64,000 nt of DNA from Aromatoleum tolulyticum. GTDB lineage: Bacteria; Pseudomonadota; Gammaproteobacteria; Burkholderiales; Rhodocyclaceae. Made by a program: the position numbers and the translations under genes. Location: positions 1-64,000 of the forward strand of contig NZ_FTMD01000014.1 in the NCBI RefSeq assembly GCF_900156155.1, written 5' to 3'. Shown here in pieces: positions 6,831 to 14,949 of the stretch (its first letter is position 1; each line of letters starts with the position of its first letter). The notes below the pieces were generated by a model. That model did no database searches. It saw nothing but the letters and a program-made list of their open reading frames with translations, and was not told the DNA's origin.

Positions 6831-6846
6831 AGGCATCGCTCTTGCT
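6831..6846 (+). promoter_or_regulatory. Probable sigma-54 promoter of the pch operon
   Basis: AGGCATCGCTCTTGCT holds GG and GC exactly ten bases apart (6832-6833 and 6844-6845) within GGCA...TTGC, the -24/-12 pattern. Transcription would start near 6857, about 40 bases before the pchC ATG. p-Cresol genes of related denitrifiers are known to be under NtrC-type activators, which supports the call. Confidence 0.6.
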
Positions 6847-6897
6847 GTGCTCTGGTCGGAGATGTTTGAAGTCAAACAATCAGAAGGGGCGCAAAAG

Positions 6898-7200
6898 ATG
6901 CGAACGAGAGCGTGGGCCGGGTGCCTGGGGGTGTTGGCGTTGGTGACCGCGGCGGGAAGTGCGGGCGCGGGACAGTGGCGTGACGGGGCGGAGCTGTACC
7001 AGAAGGTGTGTGGCCACTGTCACGAGGCGAACGTCGGGCCGGTGCTGAAGGGGCGCAGCCTGCCGCCCGAGTACATCCAGCGTGTCGTGCGTATGGGCAA
7101 CCGGGCGATGCCGGCATTCCGCCCGACCGAGATCGACGATGCGACGCTGGCGGATGTCGCGCGCCGGATCAGCACTGGCGCTGTGCTGGCGCGGGAGTGA
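6898..7200 (+). CDS. pchC: p-Cresol methylhydroxylase, cytochrome c subunit PchC
   Basis: 100 residues. It takes electrons from the flavoprotein PchF in the periplasm and passes them to the respiratory chain. A Sec signal peptide covers residues 1-25 (hydrophobic core LGVLALVTAAGSAGAG). The haem-binding motif CGHCH is at 38-42, and MPAF near residue 75 supplies the probable Met ligand. The ATG at 6898 is chosen over an in-frame ATG at 6847 because it begins directly with the signal peptide and has AAGGGG upstream. The order pchC-pchX-pchF is that of the p-cresol operon of Pseudomonas putida. A role with 4-ethylphenol instead of p-cresol cannot be excluded from sequence. Confidence 0.88.
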   Translation: MRTRAWAGCLGVLALVTAAGSAGAGQWRDGAELYQKVCGHCHEANVGPVLKGRSLPPEYIQRVVRMGNRAMPAFRPTEIDDATLADVARRISTGAVLARE

Positions 7201-7207
7201 CCGGATC

Positions 7208-7609
7208 ATGGACAGGCGGAACTTCCTGAAAGGCATGGCGGGGGGCGGAGCGCTGGGTCTGGCGCCGGTGGCGGCCCTGGCGGAGGTGTCGGCGCTTCCG
7301 ACGGAAGCGCGGCAGGGCGTGATGCTGCTCGCGCAGGGCGACCTGCCGCAGGCGATGGCGATTGCGCGCGGGATTGCCGCGGGCGTGGGGGCCAGCCCCG
7401 TTGCGGTGGATGCCCGGCAGCTCGGTACCTATGCAGGCATCACGGAGATCCTCGACAGGGCCGCGGGGGCGCGCGTGATCGGGGTGATGGATGACGCATC
7501 GGCGCTGATCTTCCAGCAGATCGCCGCGGCGCGTGGCGCGGGGCTCGTGATGGATACCCACCGCCGTGTGGGCAGGGCGAGCCTGGTCTCGTTCGCGATC
7601 AACACCTGA
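7208..7609 (+). CDS. pchX: PchX-like Tat-signal protein of unknown function
   Basis: 133 residues, starting 7 bases after pchC. The N-terminus MDRRNFLKG is a twin-arginine motif followed by a hydrophobic core (GGGALGLAPVAALA), so the protein should cross the membrane folded via Tat. The remainder has an alpha/beta pattern (VIGVMDDASALIFQQIAAAR) without a known motif. In Pseudomonas p-cresol operons an unassigned gene, pchX, occupies the same place between pchC and pchF. PchF here has no export signal of its own, which makes co-export of PchF with PchX an attractive idea; the sequence alone does not show it. Confidence 0.75.
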   Translation: MDRRNFLKGMAGGGALGLAPVAALAEVSALPTEARQGVMLLAQGDLPQAMAIARGIAAGVGASPVAVDARQLGTYAGITEILDRAAGARVIGVMDDASALIFQQIAAARGAGLVMDTHRRVGRASLVSFAINT

Positions 7610-7649
7610 CGCCCTGCGCGGCAGATACAAATACAACGGAGACAATCGA

Positions 7650-9197
7650 ATGGTTTCGAAGAGCAAGGCGCTGCCGAAAGGCGTGAGTGCGGCCGATTTC
7701 GACAAGGTGGTGCGCGAGATCAGGGCCATCGTGGGTGACGAGCACGTGCTGGTCGACGAGGACAAGCTCGCACCGTATCGCAAGATCATGATGCCGGTGC
7801 CGGACGAGCAGCACGAGCTGTCGGCGTCGGTGATGCCGGATGGCGTCGAGCAGATCCAGCGCATCATGAAGGTGGCGAACAAGTACCGCGTCCCGGTCTA
7901 TCCCATCTCGACCGGCAAGAACCTCGGCTACGGTTCCGCGGCGCCGGTGCAGCGCGGGCAGATCGTGATGGACCTGCGGCGCATGAACCGGATCATCGAG
8001 GTGGACCCGGAGCTGTGCACGGCGCTGGTGGAGCCCGGCGTGACCTATCAGCAGCTCTACGACTACCTGCAGGAGCACAAGCTGCCGCTGTGGTTCTCGT
8101 GTCCGGCCCCGTCGGCGATCGCGGGGCCGGTGGGCAACATGGTGGACCGCGGCGTCGGCTACACGCCGTATGGCGAGCACTTCATGTTCTCGTGCGGCAT
8201 GGAGGTGGTGCTGGCGGACGGGCAGGTGCTGCGCACCGGCATGGGGGCGATGGAGAACTCCAACACCTGGCAGGTGTTCAAGTGGGGCTACGGGCCGACG
8301 CTCGACGGCATGTTCACGCAGTCGAACTACGGCGTCGTGACCAAGATGGGCATGTGGCTGATGCCCGCGCCGCCGGATTTCCGCCCGTTCTGCATCCAGT
8401 ATCCGAACGAGGCCGACATCACCAAGATCGTCGAGGCGCTGCGTCCGCTGCGCATCGCGATGGTGATCCCGAACGCGGTGGTGATCGCGCACACGCTGTG
8501 GGAGGCGCCGTGCACGCCGGTGAAGCGCGCGGACTATTACACCGGGCCGGGTGCGATCCCCGATGAAGCCGTGAAAAAGATCCAGGCCGACCACAGCATC
8601 GGCGCGTGGAACGTATATGCGGGCCTGTACGGCACGAAGGAAACCAACGACGCCAACTGGAAGATCATCGAGGCGGTGGCGGCGGGTACCGGCGGCAAGA
8701 TCATCACGCAGGAAGCTTCGAAGGGCAGCCAGGCGCTGCAGTACCGCTTCGACCTGATGAAGGGCAAGCCCAACCTCGGTGAGTTCGGCCTCTACAACTG
8801 GCGCGGCGGCGGCGGCTCGATCTGGTTCGCGCCGGTGTCGCAGGCGAAGGGTGCCGAGACGCTCAAGCAGATGCAGATGGCGAAGACCATCCTCGCCAAG
8901 TACGGCTTCGACTACGTGGGCGAATTCATCGTCGGCTGGCGCGACATGCACCACGTCATCGACCTGCTCTACGACCGCTCGAAGCCGGAGGAGATGGAGA
9001 AGGCGTATGCGTGCTACGACGAGCTGCTGCATACCTTCGCCAAGGAAGGCTACGGCATGTACCGCGCGAACACCGCCTTCGCGGAGAAGGTTGCCGCGAC
9101 CTACGGGCCGGTGAAGCGCGACGTCGAGAAGCGCCTGAAGAAGGCGCTCGACCCCAACAACATCATCGCGCCGGGACGGTGCGGCATCAGCCTTTAA
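7650..9197 (+). CDS. pchF: p-Cresol methylhydroxylase, FAD subunit PchF
   Basis: 515 residues, the usual size. Oxidises 4-cresol to 4-hydroxybenzyl alcohol and then 4-hydroxybenzaldehyde using water as oxygen source. Vanillyl-alcohol-oxidase fold: FAD-binding domain about 55-230 with PVYPISTGKNLGYGSAAPV, then the substrate domain. Tyr382 in GLYNWRGGGGSIWFAPV lies where Tyr384 carries the covalent FAD in the Pseudomonas enzyme (position-based inference). The ATG at 7650 follows ACGGAGAC; a longer frame to 7566 overlaps pchX and has no support. No signal peptide is visible although the partner PchC is exported, a known puzzle of this enzyme. Some homologues prefer 4-ethylphenol. Confidence 0.92.
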   Translation: MVSKSKALPKGVSAADFDKVVREIRAIVGDEHVLVDEDKLAPYRKIMMPVPDEQHELSASVMPDGVEQIQRIMKVANKYRVPVYPISTGKNLGYGSAAPVQRGQIVMDLRRMNRIIEVDPELCTALVEPGVTYQQLYDYLQEHKLPLWFSCPAPSAIAGPVGNMVDRGVGYTPYGEHFMFSCGMEVVLADGQVLRTGMGAMENSNTWQVFKWGYGPTLDGMFTQSNYGVVTKMGMWLMPAPPDFRPFCIQYPNEADITKIVEALRPLRIAMVIPNAVVIAHTLWEAPCTPVKRADYYTGPGAIPDEAVKKIQADHSIGAWNVYAGLYGTKETNDANWKIIEAVAAGTGGKIITQEASKGSQALQYRFDLMKGKPNLGEFGLYNWRGGGGSIWFAPVSQAKGAETLKQMQMAKTILAKYGFDYVGEFIVGWRDMHHVIDLLYDRSKPEEMEKAYACYDELLHTFAKEGYGMYRANTAFAEKVAATYGPVKRDVEKRLKKALDPNNIIAPGRCGISL

Positions 9198-9206
9198 GGG
9201 GGAGAC

Positions 9207-10649
9207 ATGAAGGAATACAAGCTGTTCATCGACGGGGAATGGGTGGCGTCGTCGACCGAGACGATCCTGGACGACATCAACCCGGCGACCGGTGAAGTGT
9301 GGGGGAGGGTGCATCAGGCGTCCGCCGCGGACCTTGAGCGGGCGATCGCCGCCGCCTACCGCGCGCGCGAAAGCTGGGGCAACACGCTCGCCAACGAGCG
9401 CGAGGCGATCCTGCTGCGCGCGGCCGACGAGTTGCAGAAGCGCATCCCGGAGGTCGCCGACGTGCTGATGGACGAGGCCGGCTCGACCTTCGGCAAGGCG
9501 ATGTTCGAGGCGTCCTTCGTCGTCAATCTGCTGCGCAGCGCCGCGGGCGAGTGCCGCCGCATCACCGGCGAGACGATGCCGTCCGACAGCCCCGGCGTGT
9601 TCTCGATGAGCGTGCGCCGCCCGCTGGGGGTCATCGCCGGCATCGCGCCGTTCAACTTCCCCTTCCTGCTCGCGACGAAGAAGGTCGCGCTGGCGCTTGC
9701 GGCGGGCAACACTTTCGTGTTGAAACCCGCGACCTATACGCCGGTCACGAGCCTGAAGATCGCCGAGATCTTCGAGGCGGCGGGGCTGCCGAAAGGCGTG
9801 CTCAACGTCGTGCCGGTGCAGGGCTCGGTGCTGGGCAACAAGTTCGTCGCCGATCCGCGCGTGCGCATGATCACCTTCACCGGCTCGACCGAGGTCGGCC
9901 GCGAGCTGTCGGCGGAAGCCGGTCGGCACTTCAAGCGCATCACGCTGGAGCTCGGCGGCAAGAGCCCGCTGATCGTGCTGAAGGACGCGGACATCGATTA
10001 CGCGGTGAATGCGGCGGCTTTCGGCATCTTCCTGCACCAGGGGCAGGTGTGCATGGCGAACTCGCGCCTGATCGTCGAGGCGCCGATCTTCGATGCCTTC
10101 TGCGACAAGCTCGCAACCAAGATCAGCGGCTTCAAGGTCGGTGATCCGCGTGATCCGCAGACAGTGATCGGGCCGCTGATCGACCGCAAGCAGTGCGCGG
10201 TGCTCGACCGCCACGTCGCCGACGCGGTCGCGAAGGGCGCGAAGCTGCTGTCGGGCGGCAGGAGCGAGGGGGCGTTCTACCAGCCGACGATCCTCGCCGG
10301 CGTGACGCCCGACATGGTCGTGTTCCGCGAGGAGAGCTTCGGCCCGGCGGTGTCGGTGATTCGCGCCGCGGACAGCGAGGAGGCGCTGCGGCTCGCCAAC
10401 GATTCGTGCTACGGATTGTCGTCGGGGCTCATCACCAACGACCTGCAGAAGGCGTTCGACCTGTCGCTGCGGCTGGAGGCGGGGATGGTGCACATCAACG
10501 ACGCCTCGATCATGGACGAGCCGCACGTGCCTTTCGGCGGCGTCAAGGACAGTGGCATGGGGCGCGAGGGCGGTCATCACTCGATGGACGAGATGACCGA
10601 ACTCAAGTGGATCACCGTGCAGATGGGCAAGCGGGCTTTCCCGTTCTAG
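9207..10649 (+). CDS. pchA: 4-Hydroxybenzaldehyde dehydrogenase (ALDH superfamily)
   Basis: 480 residues; NAD(P)-dependent aldehyde dehydrogenase that would oxidise the 4-hydroxybenzaldehyde formed by PchCF to 4-hydroxybenzoate in the cytoplasm. The cofactor site is FTGSTEVGREL, the general base Glu lies in LELGGKSP and the nucleophile Cys in GQVCMANSR, all intact. It starts 9 bases after pchF behind GGGGGAGAC, so the two are translated together. Substrate is assigned from the neighbourhood; sequence features alone only give the ALDH superfamily. In Pseudomonas pchA precedes pchC, whereas here it follows pchF, as in denitrifying relatives. Confidence 0.88.
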   Translation: MKEYKLFIDGEWVASSTETILDDINPATGEVWGRVHQASAADLERAIAAAYRARESWGNTLANEREAILLRAADELQKRIPEVADVLMDEAGSTFGKAMFEASFVVNLLRSAAGECRRITGETMPSDSPGVFSMSVRRPLGVIAGIAPFNFPFLLATKKVALALAAGNTFVLKPATYTPVTSLKIAEIFEAAGLPKGVLNVVPVQGSVLGNKFVADPRVRMITFTGSTEVGRELSAEAGRHFKRITLELGGKSPLIVLKDADIDYAVNAAAFGIFLHQGQVCMANSRLIVEAPIFDAFCDKLATKISGFKVGDPRDPQTVIGPLIDRKQCAVLDRHVADAVAKGAKLLSGGRSEGAFYQPTILAGVTPDMVVFREESFGPAVSVIRAADSEEALRLANDSCYGLSSGLITNDLQKAFDLSLRLEAGMVHINDASIMDEPHVPFGGVKDSGMGREGGHHSMDEMTELKWITVQMGKRAFPF

Positions 10650-10677
10650 GAGGCTGCTGAACCCATCCCCACCCCAA

Positions 10678-10698
10678 CCCTCCCCTTGAAGGGGAGGG
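10678..10698. repeat. GC-rich dispersed hairpin repeat, copy 1
   Basis: CCCTCCCC-TTGAA-GGGGAGGG between the dehydrogenase and the channel gene. The flanking ATGAACTCTGCTCG (minus strand, 10727-10714) recurs as ATGAGCTCTGCTCG at 13516-13529 beside a similar hairpin, so both are copies of one dispersed element in opposite orientations. Confidence 0.6.
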
Positions 10699-10765
10699 GG
10701 CGACCGTGGGGTCGAGCAGAGTTCATATGTTTCATTGCCGCGCAAATAATCAGGGAGGAGACAAG

Positions 10766-11695
10766 ATGAAAATGAGACAGATCAGCGCAGCAGTCGCACT
10801 CGCAGTGCTCGCCACCGGCAGTGCCGTCGCGAAGGAGGGCGGCGACCAGTACCCGAACGGCGCCGAAGGCTGGCTCGCGGGCGCGGTGCCGCCGCCGGGC
10901 AACTATTTCCTGAACTACTTCGGCCACTACAGTGGCAAGTTGCGCGATGGCGACGGCGACAAGGTGCCGGGTGCCGAGGTCGACGCGTGGTTCGAGGCGA
11001 TGCGTTTCATCAAGATGACCGACACGAAGATCCTCGGGGGCGACTGGGGCATGCACCTCGTCGTGCCGGTGGTGCAGCAGCGAGTGAAGCTCGGCGGTGA
11101 CGGCAAGACCGTGACGGGGCTGGGCGACATCACCTTCAACCCGATCATCATCGCGTGGCATACCAAGAACCTGCACTGGACGGTCGCGATGGACATCAAC
11201 ATGCCGACGGGGAAGTACAAGTCCGGTGACCCGAGGAAGAGTATCGGCACGAACTACTGGAGCCTCGAGCCGATCTTCGCGGCGACCTGGCTGTCCGACG
11301 ACGGCTGGGAGGTGTCCGGCAAGTTCATGTACAACATCAAGCGCAAGAACAAGGACTTCCGCCTTGCGCCGGGCATGCCGAAGATGGACTACGAGTCGGG
11401 CGACGACTTCCACATGGACTACGTCGTCGGCAAGCACTTCGGACCGTGGGCGGTGGGCCTGTCCGGCTACTACCTGAAGCAGACCGAGAACGACAAGCTG
11501 GAAGGCGAGACGCTGCCGGAAGTGCCGGGCGTATGGTCGCGCGGCCGCAAGGGCGAGGTGTTCGCGATCGGCCCGAGCGTGAGCTACACGAACAAGAGCG
11601 GCACGATGTTTATCGCGCAGTGGCAGCACGAGACCGAGGCCGAGAACCGCTTCCGCGGCGACAAGGCGTTGTTCAAGCTGGTGTTGCCGTTCTGA
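10766..11695 (+). CDS. Outer-membrane channel, phenol-degradation MetA type
   Basis: 309 residues. Signal peptide at 1-22 (AAVALAVLATGSAVA), then alternating amphipathic strands ending in FKLVLPF, a C-terminal aromatic typical of outer-membrane barrels. Stretches such as DITFNPIIIAWH, AMDINMPTGKYKSG and ISYTNKSG-like strands fit the Phenol_MetA_deg family, often found in aromatic catabolic clusters and thought to help uptake of hydrophobic substrates. The ATG at 10766 follows GGGAGGAGAC. It is the last gene of the pch operon on this strand; the hairpin repeat at 10678 separates it from pchA but need not stop transcription. Transport of p-cresol is inference. Confidence 0.8.
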   Translation: MKMRQISAAVALAVLATGSAVAKEGGDQYPNGAEGWLAGAVPPPGNYFLNYFGHYSGKLRDGDGDKVPGAEVDAWFEAMRFIKMTDTKILGGDWGMHLVVPVVQQRVKLGGDGKTVTGLGDITFNPIIIAWHTKNLHWTVAMDINMPTGKYKSGDPRKSIGTNYWSLEPIFAATWLSDDGWEVSGKFMYNIKRKNKDFRLAPGMPKMDYESGDDFHMDYVVGKHFGPWAVGLSGYYLKQTENDKLEGETLPEVPGVWSRGRKGEVFAIGPSVSYTNKSGTMFIAQWQHETEAENRFRGDKALFKLVLPF

Positions 11696-11723
11696 GTGGC
11701 TATCGAGGCGGCAATCAGGTGCT

Positions 11724-11784
11724 CCGTTCGCCCTGAGCCTGTCGAAGGGCAATTGCAGGGCTTCGACAGGCTCAGCCCGAACGG
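11724..11784. repeat. Dispersed inverted repeat between convergent genes
   Basis: Arms beginning CGTTCGCCCTGAGCCTGTCG and answered by CGACAGGCTCAGCCCGAACG around an AATTGCAG loop. It lies between convergent genes and can end transcription from both sides. Copies of this kind are common in proteobacterial genomes. Confidence 0.75.
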
Positions 11785-11787
11785 GGG

Positions 11788-12753
11788 TTATTGATTGGTG
11801 CGATAGACGGTGAGGTGGTCGGTGCCGGACTCCGGCGCCCACACCTCACCCTTCCGGCCGAGGATCTGGCGGACCGCGGCGTTCGATTCGGGCGAGGGGA
11901 AGGACTCGAAGCGCTCGTTTGCCGGGTCGAAGCGGTGCATCGCGTTCGCGCCGAAGTCGCTGATCCACACGTGGTCGCGCTCGTCGACATACACGGCGTA
12001 GGGTTTGGAGCCCTCGCCCGGAACCCGCCATGCGCGCCATTCATTGGTCTTCGGGTCGAAGCGTGAGAGCTGCCCCGACTGCCACTCGCTGACCCAGACC
12101 CGGCCCTTGGAATCGGACCACACCCGGCGGGCGCCCTGGTTGGGCGTCGGCGGCTCGATGACTTCGGCCTTGCCGCTCGCGCTGTCGATGCGCGCGATAT
12201 GGCTGCCGGCGAGCGAGGCGTAGTAGATCTCGCCGCCGGGCGTGCTGGCGATGCCGTAGGGGCCGCGCCCGCGCGGGGCGTCGAACACCTGCACCGCGCC
12301 GGTCTTCGGGTCGAGCCTGCCGTAGATGCCCGACTGGCCGGTGAACCACAAGATGCCCCTGCCGTCGAAGGCGGCGGTGTTGAGGTTCGCGTAGGCGCCC
12401 TCGGGCAGCGGATAGCGCGTGACTTCGAAGGTTCTGGGATCGACGCGGACGATCGCGTTGAGTCCGCTGTCGGTGATCCACGGCGCGCCGTCCGGGCCGA
12501 CGATCACGCCATGCGGTGCGGAGCCGCGGCCGAGCGGGATGTGGCGCGTCTTGCCGGTGGCGGGATCGAGGACGCCGAGCGCGCCCTGACGCTGGGCGGT
12601 GTACCACACCGGTCCGCCCGGTTCGGGAGCGGGCGCAACGTCGTGCGGGTGCGCGCCCGCCGGGACTGCAAAGCGCTCGACCCGAACGTCACTTGCGCTC
12701 GCGACGGTCGCCGCGACGAAGAGCAGGGCCCCGATCGAGTTCATCCAGCGCAT
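11788..12753 (-). CDS. Exported Vgb-like beta-propeller protein (streptogramin-lyase family)
   Basis: 321 residues with a signal peptide (LLFVAATVASASD). Repeated blades of about 42 residues follow the pattern G-x-W-(IVF)-T/S-D, for example APWITDSGLNAIVRVDP, ILWFTGQSGIYGRLDP and HVWISDFGANAMHRFDP, matching virginiamycin B lyase-type propellers. True Vgb enzymes open streptogramin rings, but most exported relatives have other, unknown roles, so resistance should not be assumed. It is convergent with the pch operon and transcribed after the phosphatase gene, whose stop lies 21 bases beyond its own start region. Confidence 0.8.
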   Translation of the reverse strand: MRWMNSIGALLFVAATVASASDVRVERFAVPAGAHPHDVAPAPEPGGPVWYTAQRQGALGVLDPATGKTRHIPLGRGSAPHGVIVGPDGAPWITDSGLNAIVRVDPRTFEVTRYPLPEGAYANLNTAAFDGRGILWFTGQSGIYGRLDPKTGAVQVFDAPRGRGPYGIASTPGGEIYYASLAGSHIARIDSASGKAEVIEPPTPNQGARRVWSDSKGRVWVSEWQSGQLSRFDPKTNEWRAWRVPGEGSKPYAVYVDERDHVWISDFGANAMHRFDPANERFESFPSPESNAAVRQILGRKGEVWAPESGTDHLTVYRTNQ

Positions 12754-12774
12754 CGCCCGTCCTCCTTCGGTTGC

Positions 12775-13395
12775 TCATCGTTCTTGCGCCAGCCGGATCC
12801 ACTCGTCCGGCCCCACGTGCGCGACGACCTCGAATCCGCCGCGGCCGTCCGGGCGCAGCACCGCCGCGCCGGCCTCCACCGGCCGCCGGTCGGAGACCAG
12901 CATGAACACGTTTCCATGCGCGACCAGTACGGTGTTGGTTCCTTTCGGCGGCGGGGTGGCCATCAGCCGCTTCGCGGCGTCGCGCAGCGCGGCGGTTCCG
13001 CCGGCATGCTCGGCGTGGGTCTCGTTGATCAACGCGCGCGTGACGGCGACCTCGCCCAGTCCGAGCAATCGGGCGGTTTCCTGCGTGCGGCAGAACTCGC
13101 TCGCGAGGACCTGCCCGACCGGAATCTTCAGTCGCCGCAGCGCGTCCCCGACCTGGCGGGCCGTTTCGCGACCGGCCTCCGAAAGCTGCCGCATGCGTGC
13201 CGGCGCACAGCTTGCCCAGCCCGCATCCTTCGATCGGTCCGATTGCGTCCGGTCCGTCTGGGCATGGCGGAAGTAGAGCACGTAGCCGCCCGTGCGCAGC
13301 GCTTCGACCAGTGCAGCGTCGGCCGCGTGAACGGTCGATGGCAGGATCTGCGACAAGAGGGCAAGGGCCGCGGCAAGACAGCGCAGCAGTGACAT
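12775..13395 (-). CDS. Exported histidine-phosphatase-family protein
   Basis: 206 residues with a signal peptide (LLRCLAAALALLSQILPSTVHA). The phosphatase core follows: YFRHAQTDRTQSD gives the RH nucleophile motif (RHA instead of the more common RHG), EFCRTQETARLLGL the second basic box, and LVAHGNVFML the second catalytic His. The ATG at 13395 directly precedes the signal peptide; a longer frame runs into the intergenic repeat. Such secreted members are usually phosphomonoesterases of unknown substrate. It lies upstream of the propeller gene on the same strand, separated by 21 bases, and probably shares its transcript. Confidence 0.85.
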   Translation of the reverse strand: MSLLRCLAAALALLSQILPSTVHAADAALVEALRTGGYVLYFRHAQTDRTQSDRSKDAGWASCAPARMRQLSEAGRETARQVGDALRRLKIPVGQVLASEFCRTQETARLLGLGEVAVTRALINETHAEHAGGTAALRDAAKRLMATPPPKGTNTVLVAHGNVFMLVSDRRPVEAGAAVLRPDGRGGFEVVAHVGPDEWIRLAQER

Positions 13396-13540
13396 CTTCG
13401 GCTCCCGGCTGGTCGATGTTCCGCTATAGCACAGATCGCGCGCCTTGCCCGGCGCATGCCGCGCGTACCGGATTCCTGCGCGGGCATTACGGCAATTGAC
13501 GCGGCAAACACCTACATGAGCTCTGCTCGGGCCGCCTGTT

Positions 13541-13562
13541 CCTCCCCTTTGAATGGGGGAGG
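13541..13562. repeat. GC-rich dispersed hairpin repeat, copy 2
   Basis: CCTCCCC-TTTGAAT-GGGGGAGG with the flank ATGAGCTCTGCTCG at 13516-13529; second copy, inverted, of the element at 10678-10727. It lies just after the OsmC gene and may serve as its terminator. Confidence 0.6.
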
Positions 13563-13579
13563 GAGCGACCGGGCCATGA

Positions 13580-14023
13580 TCAGCCGAGGTCCAGCTCGAC
13601 CTTGGCGGTGAGCGAGTTGGCAATGAAGCAGCGTTTGTGGGCGCTGGCGTGGATCGCGGCGAGCGTGTCGGCATCGGGCTGCTTGTCGACGAAATCGACG
13701 CGCGGCGACAACACGATGCGCGTGATCGCGAGGCCCTTTTCGGTCTTCTCGAGGTGGCCGACCGGATTGTCGCTGTAATGCGCTACCGGGAAACCCTTCA
13801 CGTCCGCGAGCGCGAGGAAGAACAGCATGTGGCAGCTTGCAAGGGCGCTGACGACCATCTGCTCGGGGTCGGCGCGCAGCGGGTCGCCGAGGAAGTCCGG
13901 CGACGACGACATTTTCACCTCTTGCCCGCCGGCAAGGGTGGCGAGGTGGTTGCGCGAATAGGTCTTGGGGTCGCCCGGATCGGGGGCGCGCGACCATTCG
14001 ATCGCGGCGGAATGCTGCGACAT
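13580..14023 (-). CDS. OsmC/Ohr-family protein
   Basis: 147 residues. The family hallmarks are present: a Glu/Gln-rich PEQMVVSALASCHMLFFLALAD with one redox Cys, and AHKRCFIANSL with the second Cys, spaced as in OsmC-like thiol peroxidases that remove organic hydroperoxides. The sequence is nearer to the OsmC/YhfA side than to Ohr, so the exact substrate is open. It begins a minus-strand run and follows, at 13 bases, a small gene of unknown function. Cytoplasmic; no signal peptide. Confidence 0.88.
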   Translation of the reverse strand: MSQHSAAIEWSRAPDPGDPKTYSRNHLATLAGGQEVKMSSSPDFLGDPLRADPEQMVVSALASCHMLFFLALADVKGFPVAHYSDNPVGHLEKTEKGLAITRIVLSPRVDFVDKQPDADTLAAIHASAHKRCFIANSLTAKVELDLG

Positions 14024-14036
14024 CGTGTGCTTCTCC

Positions 14037-14234
14037 TCAGCGATATTTCTGGTAAACGGCGCGCGCGTCGGCGTGGGCGCGGTCGAGAGTGCAGATCGAC
14101 GGATCGTCGTCGTGAAGCGTGAAGAAATCGTCCGCCTGGGCGCGCATCACCATGTCGATGGCGGCCTGGTCCTCGACGTTGTATTTCTCGGTGATCAGCG
14201 TCGTGACTTCATCGAGATGTTCTTCGTAGGTCAT
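14037..14234 (-). CDS. Small acidic protein of unknown function
   Basis: 65 residues, [20 protein letters not shown] at the start, with a pI clearly acidic and a predicted all-helical fold. I do not recognise a domain. The ATG overlaps the TGA of the VF530-type gene upstream (ATGA), and the OsmC gene follows 13 bases after its stop, so MarR, VF530-like, this gene and osmC form one closely packed minus-strand unit. The longer frame to 14300 lies wholly in the upstream gene and is rejected. Confidence 0.7.
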   Translation of the reverse strand: MTYEEHLDEVTTLITEKYNVEDQAAIDMVMRAQADDFFTLHDDDPSICTLDRAHADARAVYQKYR

Positions 14235-14470
14235 TTCGTATTCCTTGCCTGCGTGCGCAGCATGTACAGGTACAGCGACTCCACCTTCTCGCGCGCCCAC
14301 GGCGTGCGCCGCAGGAACTTGAGGCTGGAAGGAATGCTGGGCTCATGCGTGAAGCAGCGGATGGCAATGTGTTCGCCCAGCGAGTCCCAGCCATAGTGCT
14401 CCACCAGGCGGGTCAGCATGGCTTCCAGCGTGACGCCGTGAAGCGGGTTTCCGGGTTGTGCGTCGCTCAC
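14231..14470 (-). CDS. VF530/DUF2132-family small DNA-binding-like protein
   Basis: 79 residues. The stretches [40 protein letters not shown] and [12 protein letters not shown] match the conserved core of the VF530 (DUF2132) family, for which a helical fold and DNA binding have been proposed from structure. The start overlaps the end of the MarR gene by 4 bases, and its own end overlaps the next gene by 4 bases, showing translational coupling. The function is not established in any organism that I know of. Confidence 0.85.
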   Translation of the reverse strand: MSDAQPGNPLHGVTLEAMLTRLVEHYGWDSLGEHIAIRCFTHEPSIPSSLKFLRRTPWAREKVESLYLYMLRTQARNTK

Positions 14471-14928
14471 CGGTGTTCCGGAAAGATCTTCTGCAGCAGG
14501 CTCACGAGGGTGGAGCGTTCGTCTTCGCTGAGATGTTCGACGAGCCGCTTTTCATGTTCCTGCACGCGCCGCTTGAGCTTCTTCAGCAGCGCCACGCCGT
14601 CGGTCGTGAGTACGAGGGAGTTCGAGCGGCGGTCGTTCTCGGCCGGCCGGCGCTCGACCAGACCGCGGCGTTCGAGGTTGTCGATGACGGAGACGACCGT
14701 CGAGCGGTCGAGGTGGGCGGCGCGGGCGAGCTCGGTCTGCTTGAGTCCGGAGTTGGCCTCGATGATCACGAGGATGCCGAACAGGCCGGGGGTGACGTCG
14801 AATTCGCCAAGTCCTTCGGAAAAGTCACGGAAGATCGCGATCTGCGCGAGACGCAGCTGGTAGCCGGCCAGGCCGGGCAGCATGCCGAAGTCGAGACCTT
14901 TCTTTTCCGTTGGTTTTTTTTGTGTCAT
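14467..14928 (-). CDS. MarR-family transcriptional regulator next to korAB
   Basis: 153 residues. Winged helix-turn-helix of about residues 50-120: [20 protein letters not shown], then the wing [20 protein letters not shown] with the family DRR motif. The ATG at 14928 is chosen because the upstream frame runs through AT-rich operator DNA. It is divergent from korA (15100), with 171 bases between them that carry two direct AAACGTTG copies and a good sigma-70 promoter, so it is a candidate regulator of the kor operon. MarR proteins near aromatic genes often bind CoA esters or aromatic acids, but no ligand can be read from the sequence. Confidence 0.88.
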   Translation of the reverse strand: MTQKKPTEKKGLDFGMLPGLAGYQLRLAQIAIFRDFSEGLGEFDVTPGLFGILVIIEANSGLKQTELARAAHLDRSTVVSVIDNLERRGLVERRPAENDRRSNSLVLTTDGVALLKKLKRRVQEHEKRLVEHLSEDERSTLVSLLQKIFPEHR

Positions 14929-14949
14929 GGAATGAATAGGGGAAAAACA

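Noticed and set aside
7599-10745. Minus-strand open frame of 1048 codons across pchF and the aldehyde dehydrogenase gene
   Set aside because: It is the antisense shadow of well-supported plus-strand genes in GC-rich DNA. The Arg/His-rich translation has no domain.
11788-12753. Streptogramin resistance gene
   Set aside because: The propeller fold fits Vgb relatives, but it has a signal peptide and no specific catalytic evidence, so resistance is not claimed.
13396-13674. N-terminal extension of the histidine phosphatase
   Set aside because: It runs through a dispersed repeat and lacks a signal peptide, which begins exactly at the ATG at 13395.
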